This document shows, in pieces, positions 6,602-15,228 of a stretch of DNA of 64,000 nt (the stretch's first letter is position 1; each line of letters opens with the position of its first letter). The position numbers and the translations under genes were made by a program. The stretch lies in contig JAGASE010000001.1 in the NCBI GenBank assembly GCA_017621875.1, positions 1-64,000 on the forward strand, read 5' to 3'. Source of the DNA: Clostridia bacterium. GTDB lineage: Bacteria > Bacillota > Clostridia > UBA1381. The notes under the pieces were generated by a model. That model did no database searches and was not told where the DNA came from. It saw only the letters and a list, made by a program, of their open reading frames with translations.

Positions 6602-7174
6602 ATGAGTAAAATGTCAACAAGAAATTTGGTATTGGCTGCTATATTGACTGCTCTTGTGATAATACTGCAGTTTTTGGGTGCATTTATTAAGCTGGGACCG
6701 TTTTCTATCTCCGCCGTACTCGTACCGATTGTTATAGGTGCGGCAACCTGCGGCGTGGGCATTGGTGCTTGGCTCGGCTTGGTTTTTGGAATAGTCGTTA
6801 TTTTGAGCGGCGATGCTGCACTGTTTTTGGCAGTAAATGTTCCCGGAACAATTATTACCGTGATTTTGAAGGGTACTCTCTGCGGATTTTGTGCAGGAGT
6901 TGTTTATAAGCTTTTGGCACGGTATAACCGCTATGTCGCTGTTGCGGCTGCCGCGGTAGTGTGTCCGTTGGTGAATACGGGCGTTTTCCTTTTGGGCTGC
7001 CTTGTGTTCTTTATGCAAACCGTTGCAGGCTGGGCTGAGGCGGCAGGTCTTGGCGGAAATCTCGCTCAGTATATGATTTTCGGTCTTGTCGGAGCAAATT
7101 TCCTGGTTGAAATGGGCATAAATATTATTTTAAGCCCTGTGATTGTAAGGCTGCTGAATATAAAACAAAAATAA
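6602..7174 (+). CDS. ECF transporter S component
   Basis: 190 residues, strongly hydrophobic, with about six membrane helices. It opens with STRNLVLAAILTALVIILQF, the helix-1 pattern of S components that dock on EcfT, and keeps the glycine-rich helix 3-4 region. It would give substrate specificity to the EcfA1/EcfA2/EcfT module encoded less than 1 kb downstream (8064-10573). The substrate cannot be read from the sequence, and no riboswitch precedes the gene. AGAAGGTAGTACAA precedes the ATG. Confidence 0.8.
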   Translation: MSKMSTRNLVLAAILTALVIILQFLGAFIKLGPFSISAVLVPIVIGAATCGVGIGAWLGLVFGIVVILSGDAALFLAVNVPGTIITVILKGTLCGFCAGVVYKLLARYNRYVAVAAAAVVCPLVNTGVFLLGCLVFFMQTVAGWAEAAGLGGNLAQYMIFGLVGANFLVEMGINIILSPVIVRLLNIKQK

Positions 7175-7188
7175 ATTCGGAGAAAAAT

Positions 7189-8058
7189 ATGTGGTATTCT
7201 GAAGACTGGAAGGATTACATTTTAATAGATGCTGCCGGCGGTGAAAAGCTGGAATATTGGAAAAATATTCTGCTGCGGCGTCCCGACCCACAGGCGATTT
7301 GGACCGAGAGGAGTAAAACGGGGCTGTGGACGAAAACCGACGCGACATATCACCGCAGCAATTCGGGCGGTGGAAGCTGGGAGTTTTTTAATAAAAAAAT
7401 GCCGGAACGCTGGACTGTTGGGTATAAAAATCTGACCTTTAACATAAAGCCGATGGGCTTTAAGCATACGGGACTTTTTCCGGAGCAGGCTGTGAACTGG
7501 GACTGGTTTTCGGAGCTTATAAAAAATGAGAAAAGACCGATAAAGGTGCTTAACCTCTTTGCCTACACAGGCGGTGCGACCGTTGCGGCGACTGCTGCCG
7601 GTGCCGAGGTGTGTCACGTGGACGCATCAAAGGGCATGGTGACATGGGCGAAGGAAAACATGGCGGCGTCGGGACTTGGCGATAAGCCGGTGCGATATAT
7701 AGTTGATGATGTGAAGAAGTTTGTCGCAAGAGAGGGAAGACGCGGAAAAAAGTATGACGCGGTCATCATGGATCCGCCATCTTACGGACGAGGTCCGGGC
7801 GGCGAGCTTTGGAAGATTGAGGACGAGCTTTATCCGCTGATTGAGGATTGTATGGAAATTCTGTCGGACGAGCCGCTGTTTTTCCTGATAAATTCCTACA
7901 CAACAGGGCTTTCGCAGACAATAATGAGCAATGTTATGACTCTTACTATGAAGAAAAAATACGGCGGACATGTGAGCTGTGACGAAATCGGACTGATGAT
8001 GCGTGACAAGCAGATGATTCTGCCTTGCGGCATAAGCTGCCGATGGAACAGGGGCTAA
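7189..8058 (+). CDS. class I SAM-dependent methyltransferase, RlmI/RlmK-like
   Basis: 289 residues. Motif I is VLNLFAYTGGATVAA (about residues 120-134), the motif II acidic residue lies in CHVDASKG, and motif IV is DPPSYGRG (about residues 196-203), as in PF10672-type RNA methyltransferases that modify 23S rRNA cytosines. There is no PUA domain at the N-terminus, unlike RlmI. It sits 14 bp after the S component and 5 bp before ecfA1, so it is likely co-transcribed with the transporter. Confidence 0.8.
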   Translation: MWYSEDWKDYILIDAAGGEKLEYWKNILLRRPDPQAIWTERSKTGLWTKTDATYHRSNSGGGSWEFFNKKMPERWTVGYKNLTFNIKPMGFKHTGLFPEQAVNWDWFSELIKNEKRPIKVLNLFAYTGGATVAATAAGAEVCHVDASKGMVTWAKENMAASGLGDKPVRYIVDDVKKFVAREGRRGKKYDAVIMDPPSYGRGPGGELWKIEDELYPLIEDCMEILSDEPLFFLINSYTTGLSQTIMSNVMTLTMKKKYGGHVSCDEIGLMMRDKQMILPCGISCRWNRG

Positions 8059-8063
8059 AATTT

Positions 8064-8915
8064 ATGATTGACATTGAAAAGCTTTCGTTTTCATATGACG
8101 ATGAGGAAACACACGAGAAAAAATTTGTTATAAAGGAGCTTGACCTGTATATTGATAAGGGCAGCTTTGTTGCTGTGCTTGGACATAACGGGTCGGGAAA
8201 ATCGACTCTTGCAAAGCACTTAAACGGTATACTGCTGCCGTCGGGCGGAAAGGTATACATTGCCGGCATGGATACTGCGGACGAAAAAAACACCTTCAGC
8301 ATACGAAGCACCGCAGGTATGGTGTTTCAAAATCCCGATAATCAGATAGTTGCGGCAGTTGTGGAGGACGAGGTGGCTTTTGCTCCCGAAAATTTAGGAG
8401 TGCCACCTGAGGAAATCCGCAGACGTGTCGATGAATGTCTGGAAATTGTAAATATGTCGGAGTTTGCCAAAAGCTCCCCGTCGCGGCTTTCGGGCGGTCA
8501 GAAGCAGAGAGTTGCAATCGCAGGCGTGCTTGCGATGGAGCCGGAATGTATTATTTTGGACGAGCCGACTGCAATGCTTGACCCGAAGGGCAGACGCGAG
8601 GTTATGCGGACGATAAAGTCGCTTAACAAATCCCGCGGAATGACGGTTGTTCTAATCACGCATTATATGGACGAGGCGGCAATGGCAGACAGAATTGTGG
8701 TTATGGAAAAGGGCAGCGTGATTATTGACGATGTGCCGAAAAAGGTGTTCTCCGAGGTTGAAAAAATTAAGGAAATCGGACTCGATGTTCCGCAGGTTAC
8801 GGAGCTTTTGTTCCGACTTCGGAGCATGGGAATTGATATGCCGGAGGATATAATTTCGGTTGAGGAATGTGAAAAGGTCATTCTTGACAGGTTGAAGGGA
8901 TTAAAAAATGATTAA
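8064..8915 (+). CDS. ecfA1: energy-coupling factor transporter ATPase EcfA1
   Basis: A 283-residue ABC ATPase from the ATG at 8064 (MIDIEKLSF), where the conserved family N-terminus begins. An in-frame ATG at 8025 lies inside the methyltransferase gene. Walker A is GHNGSGKST (about 40-48), the signature LSGGQKQR and Walker B IILDEPTAMLDP. It pairs with EcfA2 to drive uptake of vitamins or metal ions bound by S components. The order ecfA1-ecfA2-ecfT-truA is conserved in Bacillota, although the usual upstream rplQ is absent here. Confidence 0.93.
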   Translation: MIDIEKLSFSYDDEETHEKKFVIKELDLYIDKGSFVAVLGHNGSGKSTLAKHLNGILLPSGGKVYIAGMDTADEKNTFSIRSTAGMVFQNPDNQIVAAVVEDEVAFAPENLGVPPEEIRRRVDECLEIVNMSEFAKSSPSRLSGGQKQRVAIAGVLAMEPECIILDEPTAMLDPKGRREVMRTIKSLNKSRGMTVVLITHYMDEAAMADRIVVMEKGSVIIDDVPKKVFSEVEKIKEIGLDVPQVTELLFRLRSMGIDMPEDIISVEECEKVILDRLKGLKND

Positions 8916-9768
8916 GGTATCGGATTTGACATATGTATATCAGCAGGGCATGCCGTATGAAAAAACGGCACTGGACTCTCTCAGCTTTGAAATTCCGGAC
9001 GGAGATTTTACGGCGATAATCGGTCATACCGGGTCGGGAAAATCGACGCTTATTCAGCACCTGAATGCACTTGTTCGTCCGACAAGCGGAAAAATCGAGA
9101 TTGACGGAGTGGATATAACTGCACCGAATGCTGACCTTCGCACTGTGCGGAAAAATGTGGGATTGGTTTTTCAATACCCAGAGCATCAGCTTTTTGAGGA
9201 AACGGTGTATAAGGATATTGCGTTCGGACCGACAAATATGGGACTTTCCGAAAGCGAGATAAGAAATCGTGTCTATGAGGCTGCAGGCTTTGTGGGCTTG
9301 CCTTTGGAGCTTTTGGAGAAGTCGCCGTTCGAGCTTTCGGGCGGACAGAAACGCCGCGTCGCTATTGCCGGAGTTCTTTCCATGCAGCCGAAGGTGCTTA
9401 TTCTGGACGAGCCGACAGCCGGACTTGACCCTAAAGGTCGCGACGAAATTTTGGACCAGCTTGTGAGGCTTCATGCGGAAAATGAAAAGATGACGATAAT
9501 TTTCGTTTCCCATTCCATGGAGGATGTTGCACGAATTGCAAAAGACATTCTGGTTATGAACAAGGGCAGGCTTGCGATGCAGGGAAGCGTTGCGGAGGTT
9601 TTTGCACATAGCAGCGAGCTTAGAGAAATGGGACTCAATGTACCGCAGATAACCGAGCTTACGCACAGACTGATTGCGGACGGCGTGGATATACGTCCTG
9701 ATGTTTATACGGTGAAATTTGCCGCAGAGCTTTATGCCGAGCTTTTAAAGGAGGCAGAAAATGTTTAA
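8908..9768 (+). CDS. ecfA2: energy-coupling factor transporter ATPase EcfA2
   Basis: 286 residues. Walker A is GHTGSGKST, the signature LSGGQKRRVAIAG and Walker B LILDEPTAGLDPKGR. The start overlaps the end of ecfA1 by 8 bp and its own end overlaps ecfT by 8 bp, typical of translational coupling of complex subunits. Confidence 0.95.
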   Translation: MIKVSDLTYVYQQGMPYEKTALDSLSFEIPDGDFTAIIGHTGSGKSTLIQHLNALVRPTSGKIEIDGVDITAPNADLRTVRKNVGLVFQYPEHQLFEETVYKDIAFGPTNMGLSESEIRNRVYEAAGFVGLPLELLEKSPFELSGGQKRRVAIAGVLSMQPKVLILDEPTAGLDPKGRDEILDQLVRLHAENEKMTIIFVSHSMEDVARIAKDILVMNKGRLAMQGSVAEVFAHSSELREMGLNVPQITELTHRLIADGVDIRPDVYTVKFAAELYAELLKEAENV

Positions 9769-10573
9769 GGATATTACAATCGGACAGTATGTGGAGGGCA
9801 ATTCCTTCATACACAAAATGGACGCAAGGGTAAAGATTCTTCTGTCACTTTTTTATATTATTATTTTGTTTCTCATAAGCTCACCTGTGGCATATGCGGT
9901 GTTTACTGCGTTTACGCTGTTTTTGGTGTATCTTTCAAAGGTGCCGCCGAAGTTTATTTTGCGTGGGTTAAAGCCTATGATGTATATTTTGGTGTTTACA
10001 GCGGTGCTGAACCTGTTTATGACGCAGGGTAGTACGGTTTTGTGGGTATGCCCGTTCTGGAGTACGCTCAAAATCACAAAAGAGGGCTTAACAACGGCGG
10101 TGCTGATGATTTTAAGACTGGTGTATCTTGTTATCGGAACATCGGTTTTGACGCTTACAACATCGCCGCTTATGCTGACCGACGGTATTGAGAAAATCTT
10201 GAAGCCGTTTGAAATAATTAAAGTCCCGTCACATGAAATTGCGATGATGATGACTATTGCAATTCGGTTTATTCCTACACTTTCGGAGGAAACCGAAAAA
10301 ATTATGAAAGCACAGATGGCAAGAGGTGCAGATTTTGAAAGCGGAAACGTTTTAAAGCGTGCAAAAGCGATGATACCGCTTTTGGTGCCGCTTTTTATCA
10401 GTGCGTTCCGAAGGGCGGACGACCTTGCCGTTGCAATGGACTCACGCTGTTATCATGGCGGCAAAAACAGGACGCGTATGAAGCAGATGAAGATGACGGT
10501 GCGTGATTTGTGGGCGACATTATTTATGGTCGGCTTTGCAGCAGCAGTTATATTCATACAGAAACTTATGTAA
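9761..10573 (+). CDS. ecfT: energy-coupling factor transporter transmembrane protein EcfT
   Basis: 270 residues with about five membrane helices. The two coupling-helix motifs that contact the ATPases are visible as AQMARGADF (about residues 186-194) and AMDSRCYHGG (about 226-235). It forms the membrane scaffold of the ECF complex. GGAGG lies seven bases upstream within ecfA2. Confidence 0.93.
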   Translation: MFKDITIGQYVEGNSFIHKMDARVKILLSLFYIIILFLISSPVAYAVFTAFTLFLVYLSKVPPKFILRGLKPMMYILVFTAVLNLFMTQGSTVLWVCPFWSTLKITKEGLTTAVLMILRLVYLVIGTSVLTLTTSPLMLTDGIEKILKPFEIIKVPSHEIAMMMTIAIRFIPTLSEETEKIMKAQMARGADFESGNVLKRAKAMIPLLVPLFISAFRRADDLAVAMDSRCYHGGKNRTRMKQMKMTVRDLWATLFMVGFAAAVIFIQKLM

Positions 10574-10778
10574 GAAGTAACGTGAAAAATAAGCGTCGCA
10601 TCTCATCACTTTTTGCTCGGGGCAGTACCGATGTACGGCACCGCTCACTGCAAAGCAATAATCTGCTTGCTTCTTTTCCGCGTTATAATTGCCGCCTTCA
10701 AAACGATGGAAATAGGGAAATGGTGTGAAAAACGTCCAATGTCATCACTTTTTCAAGGCGGCGAAACGGAGAATTAAA
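10574..10778 (+). other. ecfT-truA spacer with long inverted repeat
   Basis: This 205-bp spacer has no supported gene. GCCGCCTTCAAAA (10691-10703) is complementary, with one mismatch, to TTTTCAAGGCGGC (10751-10763), enclosing about 47 bases and ending just before the truA ribosome binding site. The 12-mer TCATCACTTTTT occurs at 10603 and again at 10743. This could be a cis-acting leader of truA or a degenerate repeat. Confidence 0.35.
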
Positions 10779-11513
10779 ATGCGAAATATTAAGCTTACAC
10801 TTCAATATGACGGTACGGCATATCACGGCTGGCAGTCGCAGAAAAATGCGATTACGGTGCAGGAGGTACTGGAAAAAGCGATTTTGAAGATTACCGGTGC
10901 AAAACCGAGAGTGGTGGGCTGCAGCAGAACTGATACAGGCGTTCATGCAAAGCGGTTTGTGTGCAATTTTACTTCAGAAACAAAAATCCCGTGCGATAAG
11001 CTGCCGCTAGCACTGAATACACAGCTTCCGTCTGATATAGTATGTCTTTTGGCAGAGGACGCGGAAAAAGATTTTAACTCAAGATATTTGGCAAAGAAAA
11101 AATGCTATACTTATTATATTCAAAATTCACAGTTTCCCGATGTTTTTAAAACTAATTATGCGTGGCACTTCCCATACGAGCTTAAGCTTGATGACATGAA
11201 AAAGGCGGCGGAGGCATTTTTGGGCGAGCATGACTTTATAGGCTTTGCCGCAAGCGGATTTACAGTGAAAACAACCGTAAGAACGATTTATTCCCTTGAC
11301 GTTGAAAAGGTTGACGATTTAATTAAAATAACGGTAACGGGAAACGGATTTTTATATAACATGGTACGCATTATTGCAGGCACGCTTGCATTTGTGGGCT
11401 GCGGCAAGATAAATACGGAGGAAATGGCAGATATAATTGCATCGTGTGACCGAAAGCGTGCGGGTATAACGGCTCCGCCGCAGGGGTTATTTTTAACGGA
11501 GGTGTATTATTGA
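10779..11513 (+). CDS. truA: tRNA pseudouridine(38-40) synthase
   Basis: 244 residues from the ATG at 10779 (MRNIKLTLQYDGTAYHGWQ), where family similarity begins. The earlier in-frame ATG at 10725 lies in the inverted-repeat spacer. The catalytic aspartate is in CSRTDTGVHA (about residues 47-56). It isomerises uridines 38-40 in the anticodon arm. Its neighbourhood after ecfT is the standard one. Confidence 0.95.
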   Translation: MRNIKLTLQYDGTAYHGWQSQKNAITVQEVLEKAILKITGAKPRVVGCSRTDTGVHAKRFVCNFTSETKIPCDKLPLALNTQLPSDIVCLLAEDAEKDFNSRYLAKKKCYTYYIQNSQFPDVFKTNYAWHFPYELKLDDMKKAAEAFLGEHDFIGFAASGFTVKTTVRTIYSLDVEKVDDLIKITVTGNGFLYNMVRIIAGTLAFVGCGKINTEEMADIIASCDRKRAGITAPPQGLFLTEVYY

Positions 11514-12907
11514 TGGATAAAAAAGGAAATATTGTGAAGATGCTGGTTGTCGTACTGTGCCTTTGTGCGGTTACGCTTTTTGCACTTGTTCAATCGGGAA
11601 CGAATATTCCTTTTATACAGGCGTATAAGAATAATTTTAAGCAAAATATTACAGGTATCTGCAATATGCTGGGAATTACGCTGCCTATTGAAATGCAGCT
11701 ATACCTTGATGATATGTCCACTCCTACGCCAAAGCCGACGATGATGCCTGCTTCGGAGCAGGCGGAGCTTGAAAAGGCACTCGGCTATATGGAATCGGAG
11801 GAGGTTATTCCTCATGAGGGAACTGCAGAGCTGACAACAAAGGAGCCGGTAAAGGTGAGTAGCGGTGACGCCCTGCCAATAGCATTGGACGCAGCGGAAA
11901 ACGCGAGATTTGCAGACTATAAGGGCGATATAGTTTCTGCTAATGAAACAAGATACAGAGCATTTAATAAAAACGGAGAGTTGATGTGGGAGCTCCCGAT
12001 ACAAATGCAGGACCCACAGCTGACGGTCAAGGGGAGTTATGTACTGATAAACGAAACCGGTGCAAAAAAGGTAAGCCTTTATGAAGGAAAAAAGCTGCTC
12101 TTTACAGCAAGCACCGAGGGAAATATTATAACAGCTGACCTTTCGAAAAACGGAGATGTTGTGGCAGTAACCGAAAAAGAGTATTTTAAAGGTCAGGTAG
12201 TGGTATTTAATAAAAGCGGAAAGATTGTATTTGCGTGGGATTCAGGCTCATATAACATTTTAGACGCCGCAATATCGGCAAAACGCAGTGTGGCGGTATC
12301 GCTTTTAAATACCGACGAGGGAGCGGACAGCTTCATAACTTGCTTCGGTGTGGACGGTAAAACTAAATATAAAACCGAAAATTTTAAAAATTCTATTATT
12401 TTTGATTTGGAATACAACGGTGAAAAGCTTAATGCATTTTCCGATAGTATGTGCGTAGGAATCTCTGCAAAAGGAAAGACCTTGTGGGAATACGGCTTTG
12501 ACGGCAAGCTGTTGACTAATTATCAGATGGCGTCAAACGGCTCTAAGCTTCTCTTGTTTGAAAGCAGCGGAACGGGTGAAATTGTGGTTTTATCGGCAAA
12601 CGGAAAAACCTACACGCCGATAAAAACCGAGGTTATGCCTGATTCGGTAAGCATTAAATCAGATTACGTCGCATATAATAGCGGACGAGACGTGATTATC
12701 ACAGACTTTAACGGAAAGCGTATGCTGAGGGCGGTGTGCGATTCGGATATTAAAGAGGTGTACGCGATAGCCCCCAAGAAGGCGTTTTGCGTATACAGCT
12801 CAAGTATACAGTTTAAAAAGCTGACACGTCAGGAAAAGCATGATACCGTATCGATTCCGATGCAGTCTGAAATGCCGCAGGACGGACAGCAGGAGGGAGA
12901 GGAATAA
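11513..12907 (+). CDS. DUF5711-like membrane-anchored protein
   Basis: 464 residues. The ATG at 11513 overlaps the truA TGA by one base and is served by ACGGAGG. One N-terminal membrane segment (about residues 10-27) is followed by a Pro/Thr/Glu-rich linker (about 60-120) and an extracellular region of repeated beta units (for example GDIVSANETRYRAFNKNGELMW, split as short blade-like repeats) suggesting a WD40/PQQ-like propeller, as in DUF5711. A Gln/Glu-rich tail follows. The gene lies in a truA-DUF5711-cvpA-rho run. Function unknown. Confidence 0.65.
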   Translation: MDKKGNIVKMLVVVLCLCAVTLFALVQSGTNIPFIQAYKNNFKQNITGICNMLGITLPIEMQLYLDDMSTPTPKPTMMPASEQAELEKALGYMESEEVIPHEGTAELTTKEPVKVSSGDALPIALDAAENARFADYKGDIVSANETRYRAFNKNGELMWELPIQMQDPQLTVKGSYVLINETGAKKVSLYEGKKLLFTASTEGNIITADLSKNGDVVAVTEKEYFKGQVVVFNKSGKIVFAWDSGSYNILDAAISAKRSVAVSLLNTDEGADSFITCFGVDGKTKYKTENFKNSIIFDLEYNGEKLNAFSDSMCVGISAKGKTLWEYGFDGKLLTNYQMASNGSKLLLFESSGTGEIVVLSANGKTYTPIKTEVMPDSVSIKSDYVAYNSGRDVIITDFNGKRMLRAVCDSDIKEVYAIAPKKAFCVYSSSIQFKKLTRQEKHDTVSIPMQSEMPQDGQQEGEE

Positions 12908-12910
12908 TTT

Positions 12911-13606
12911 ATGACAGGATATATTTGGGATATCGCACTGGTTGCGGTTATAATCTTTTTCATATCGGCATCGGCAAAAAAAGGCTTTATACGTGCATCT
13001 AAAAATATTATTGCACTCATATTGACCGTGGTGCTGCTTGCTTCGATGCAGAATACGATGCTTGAGTTTCTGCAAAGCTCGCCGTTGGGAGATAATATAA
13101 AGCATATGGTGAGCGAGAATATCGGCAAAACCTATCAAAAGGAGCAGCTTTCCGAGGATATTGATACCACCGATACTGAGAAATCGCTGATGGTTTGTGA
13201 GGCATTGTCGCTTCCGTCCTTTTTGTCGGACAGCATTGAAAGCAGTATCAAGCAGATGTCCGAGATAAAAAACAATGTGATGGAGGTAGTAACCGATTCG
13301 ATGACGCTTCTGATAATGAAGGTTATTGCAATGCTTTTGCTGTTTGTTCTGGTAAGGGTGTTCGTGTTCTTGGTTTTAAAGCTTTTGGAAAGCCTGTTCG
13401 GGCTTCCGGGACTAAAGGCAATCAACCGCACCTTAGGTGCGTTGGTGGGAGTATTTAATGCAATGCTTGCGATATACATAATCTGCGGAGCAGTAAGCCT
13501 GCTTACGCCCACCGATAAGCTTGCGGCTATTCAGGAAACGGTTAATTCTACATATATTTTAAAGTATTTTTATGAAAACAATCTTTTGTTATCATTCTTT
13601 GTATAG
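12911..13606 (+). CDS. CvpA family membrane protein
   Basis: 231 residues with four predicted membrane segments: two near the N-terminus (residues 5-22 and 30-47) and two after a loop (about 142-165 and 185-205). It has the GLPGLKAINRTLGALVGVFNAMLAI segment (split as GLPGLKAINR and TLGALVGVF) typical of CvpA/colicin V production proteins. It starts 3 bp after the DUF5711-like gene. The long hydrophilic loop between helices is larger than in short CvpA proteins. Role unknown. Confidence 0.75.
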   Translation: MTGYIWDIALVAVIIFFISASAKKGFIRASKNIIALILTVVLLASMQNTMLEFLQSSPLGDNIKHMVSENIGKTYQKEQLSEDIDTTDTEKSLMVCEALSLPSFLSDSIESSIKQMSEIKNNVMEVVTDSMTLLIMKVIAMLLLFVLVRVFVFLVLKLLESLFGLPGLKAINRTLGALVGVFNAMLAIYIICGAVSLLTPTDKLAAIQETVNSTYILKYFYENNLLLSFFV

Positions 13607-13622
13607 AATAGAGGTGTGATTT

Positions 13623-14924
13623 TTGGAGGAGAAAACAGAATTACAGCGTAAAACCAAAGAGGAGCTGAAGCAACTGGCTCAAGGGCTTGAGATTCCAAAG
13701 ATTTCGGCAATGAAAAAAGAGGAGCTTATAGACTGCATAATTGAAAAACGTGCTCAAAACCGTGCCAAGGAAGAGGAAAAGCCCAAAAAGCGACAGAGAC
13801 CTGCAGATGCAGTCGAGGTGTGCGGAGTGCTTGAGGTGCTTGCAGACGGCTTCGGTTTTTTGCGATTTGAAAATTATCGTTCGGGCGAAAATGATGTTTA
13901 TGTTTCGCCTACGCAGATACGCAGATTTAATTTAAAAACAGGCGATGAAATTATGGGCGATGCACGACCATCGCAGGACGACGATAAATATTCTGCACTG
14001 CTTTTTGTGAAGAAAATTAACGGCGACAGTATTGACGTTGCGTTAAAGAGAAAAAATTTCGAGCGGCTTACGCCGATTTATCCGAAGGAAAAGCTGAGGC
14101 TTGATACAGGTGAAAAGAATAAATATGCATCAAGGCTTTTGGACTTGATTGCACCTATCGGAAAAGGGCAAAGAGGCATGATTGTAGCACCGCCAAAGGC
14201 AGGAAAAACAACGCTTATCAAGCAGATTGCTCAGTCGATTTCTAAAAATCATCCCGATGTAAAGCTGATTGTGCTTTTGATAGACGAACGTCCGGAGGAG
14301 GTAACTGACATGCGGCGTTCAATCAGCGGCGAGGTTATTTACTCCACCTTTGACCAGACTCCGGAGAATCATACTAAATGTGCGGAAATGGTACTTGAAA
14401 GGGCGATGCGTCTTGTTGAGCAGAAAAAAGACGTTGTTATCCTAATGGATTCCATAACCCGTCTTGCAAGAGCATATAATCTGACGGTGACTCCGACGGG
14501 TAGAACGCTTTCCGGCGGACTTGACCCTGACGCACTTATCAAGCCGAAGAAATTTTTCGGAGCGGCAAGAAATATTGAGGAGGGCGGAAGTCTTACTATT
14601 TTGGCGACCGCACTGGTAGAGACCGGCTCGCGAATGGACGATGTGATTTTTGAGGAATTTAAGGGAACGGGTAATATGGAGCTGAAGCTGGACCGCGGAC
14701 TCCAGGAACGCCGAATATTCCCTGCAATAGACATCTTAAAATCGGGAACGCGTCGCGAGGAGGAGCTTTTGGATAACAGCGAAATAGAGGCTGTGTGGTC
14801 TGTCAGAAGAAATGTAAATTCGCAGAACAGCTACGATACAATGGCTCGGCTTTTGCAGTTTATGAAAAACACCGATTCGGGCAAGGAGCTTGCCGATACG
14901 ATAATAAAATATTATAAGAAATAG
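13623..14924 (+). CDS. rho: transcription termination factor Rho
   Basis: 433 residues from a TTG start with AGAGGTG upstream. An N-terminal SAP-like helical domain is followed by the RNA-binding cold-shock-like domain (about 60-130, GFGFLRF). The ATPase core has Walker A PPKAGKTT (about 190-197), Walker [15 protein letters not shown] and the catalytic region [21 protein letters not shown] (split). Complete and of normal length for Clostridia. Confidence 0.96.
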   Translation: MEEKTELQRKTKEELKQLAQGLEIPKISAMKKEELIDCIIEKRAQNRAKEEEKPKKRQRPADAVEVCGVLEVLADGFGFLRFENYRSGENDVYVSPTQIRRFNLKTGDEIMGDARPSQDDDKYSALLFVKKINGDSIDVALKRKNFERLTPIYPKEKLRLDTGEKNKYASRLLDLIAPIGKGQRGMIVAPPKAGKTTLIKQIAQSISKNHPDVKLIVLLIDERPEEVTDMRRSISGEVIYSTFDQTPENHTKCAEMVLERAMRLVEQKKDVVILMDSITRLARAYNLTVTPTGRTLSGGLDPDALIKPKKFFGAARNIEEGGSLTILATALVETGSRMDDVIFEEFKGTGNMELKLDRGLQERRIFPAIDILKSGTRREEELLDNSEIEAVWSVRRNVNSQNSYDTMARLLQFMKNTDSGKELADTIIKYYKK

Positions 14925-14929
14925 ACAAA

Positions 14930-14960
14930 GAATCCCATCAGGAGTTCCTGATGGGATTCT
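14930..14960 (+). terminator. rho terminator, palindrome copy A
   Basis: ATCCCATCAGGA and TCCTGATGGGAT form a perfect 12-bp stem around GT, followed by TCT. The same palindrome, inverted, recurs at 15195-15225. Confidence 0.75.
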
Positions 14961-15194
14961 CAGACTGTCGAAAAAGTCGCATAACCGCAGAAAATGAAAA
15001 TTATTATCTCTATTTTGTATTTAAAATAGTATTTTTATATTTATTATATTTTTTAAATAAAATGTAATAAAACTTTGCTTTTTCCGTTTTAAAGCCCTAC
15101 CGTACCCGCGTACGCCTACGGGCTTTAAAACAAAAAATTCTGCTTCCTTTTTCGGCATCTGCAAGCGTGCCGATAAGTTTATCGACACGCTCAA
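14961..15194. repeat. AT-rich spacer with two more perfect inverted repeats
   Basis: TTTTAAAGCCC and GGGCTTTAAAA (around 15086-15130) enclose a 22-base GC-rich loop containing GTAC/CGCG elements. GCGTG-c-CGATAA and TTATCG-a-CACGC (around 15164-15192) form a second hairpin. There is no coding signal. Together with the twin palindromes at each end, the block of about 300 bp looks like a non-coding palindromic element or two facing terminators. Confidence 0.5.
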
Positions 15195-15225
15195 AATCCC
15201 ATCAGGAACTCCTGATGGGATTTTA
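15195..15225 (-). terminator. terminator of the SLH protein gene, palindrome copy B
   Basis: Read on the minus strand this is AATCCCATCAGGAGTTCC followed by its complement and TTTT, the same hairpin as the rho terminator on its own strand. Confidence 0.75.
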
Positions 15226-15228
15226 AAG

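Noticed and set aside
8878-9666. 262-codon open frame on the minus strand
   Set aside because: It is entirely antisense to ecfA2, whose protein motifs are unmistakable, and it lacks a start signal.
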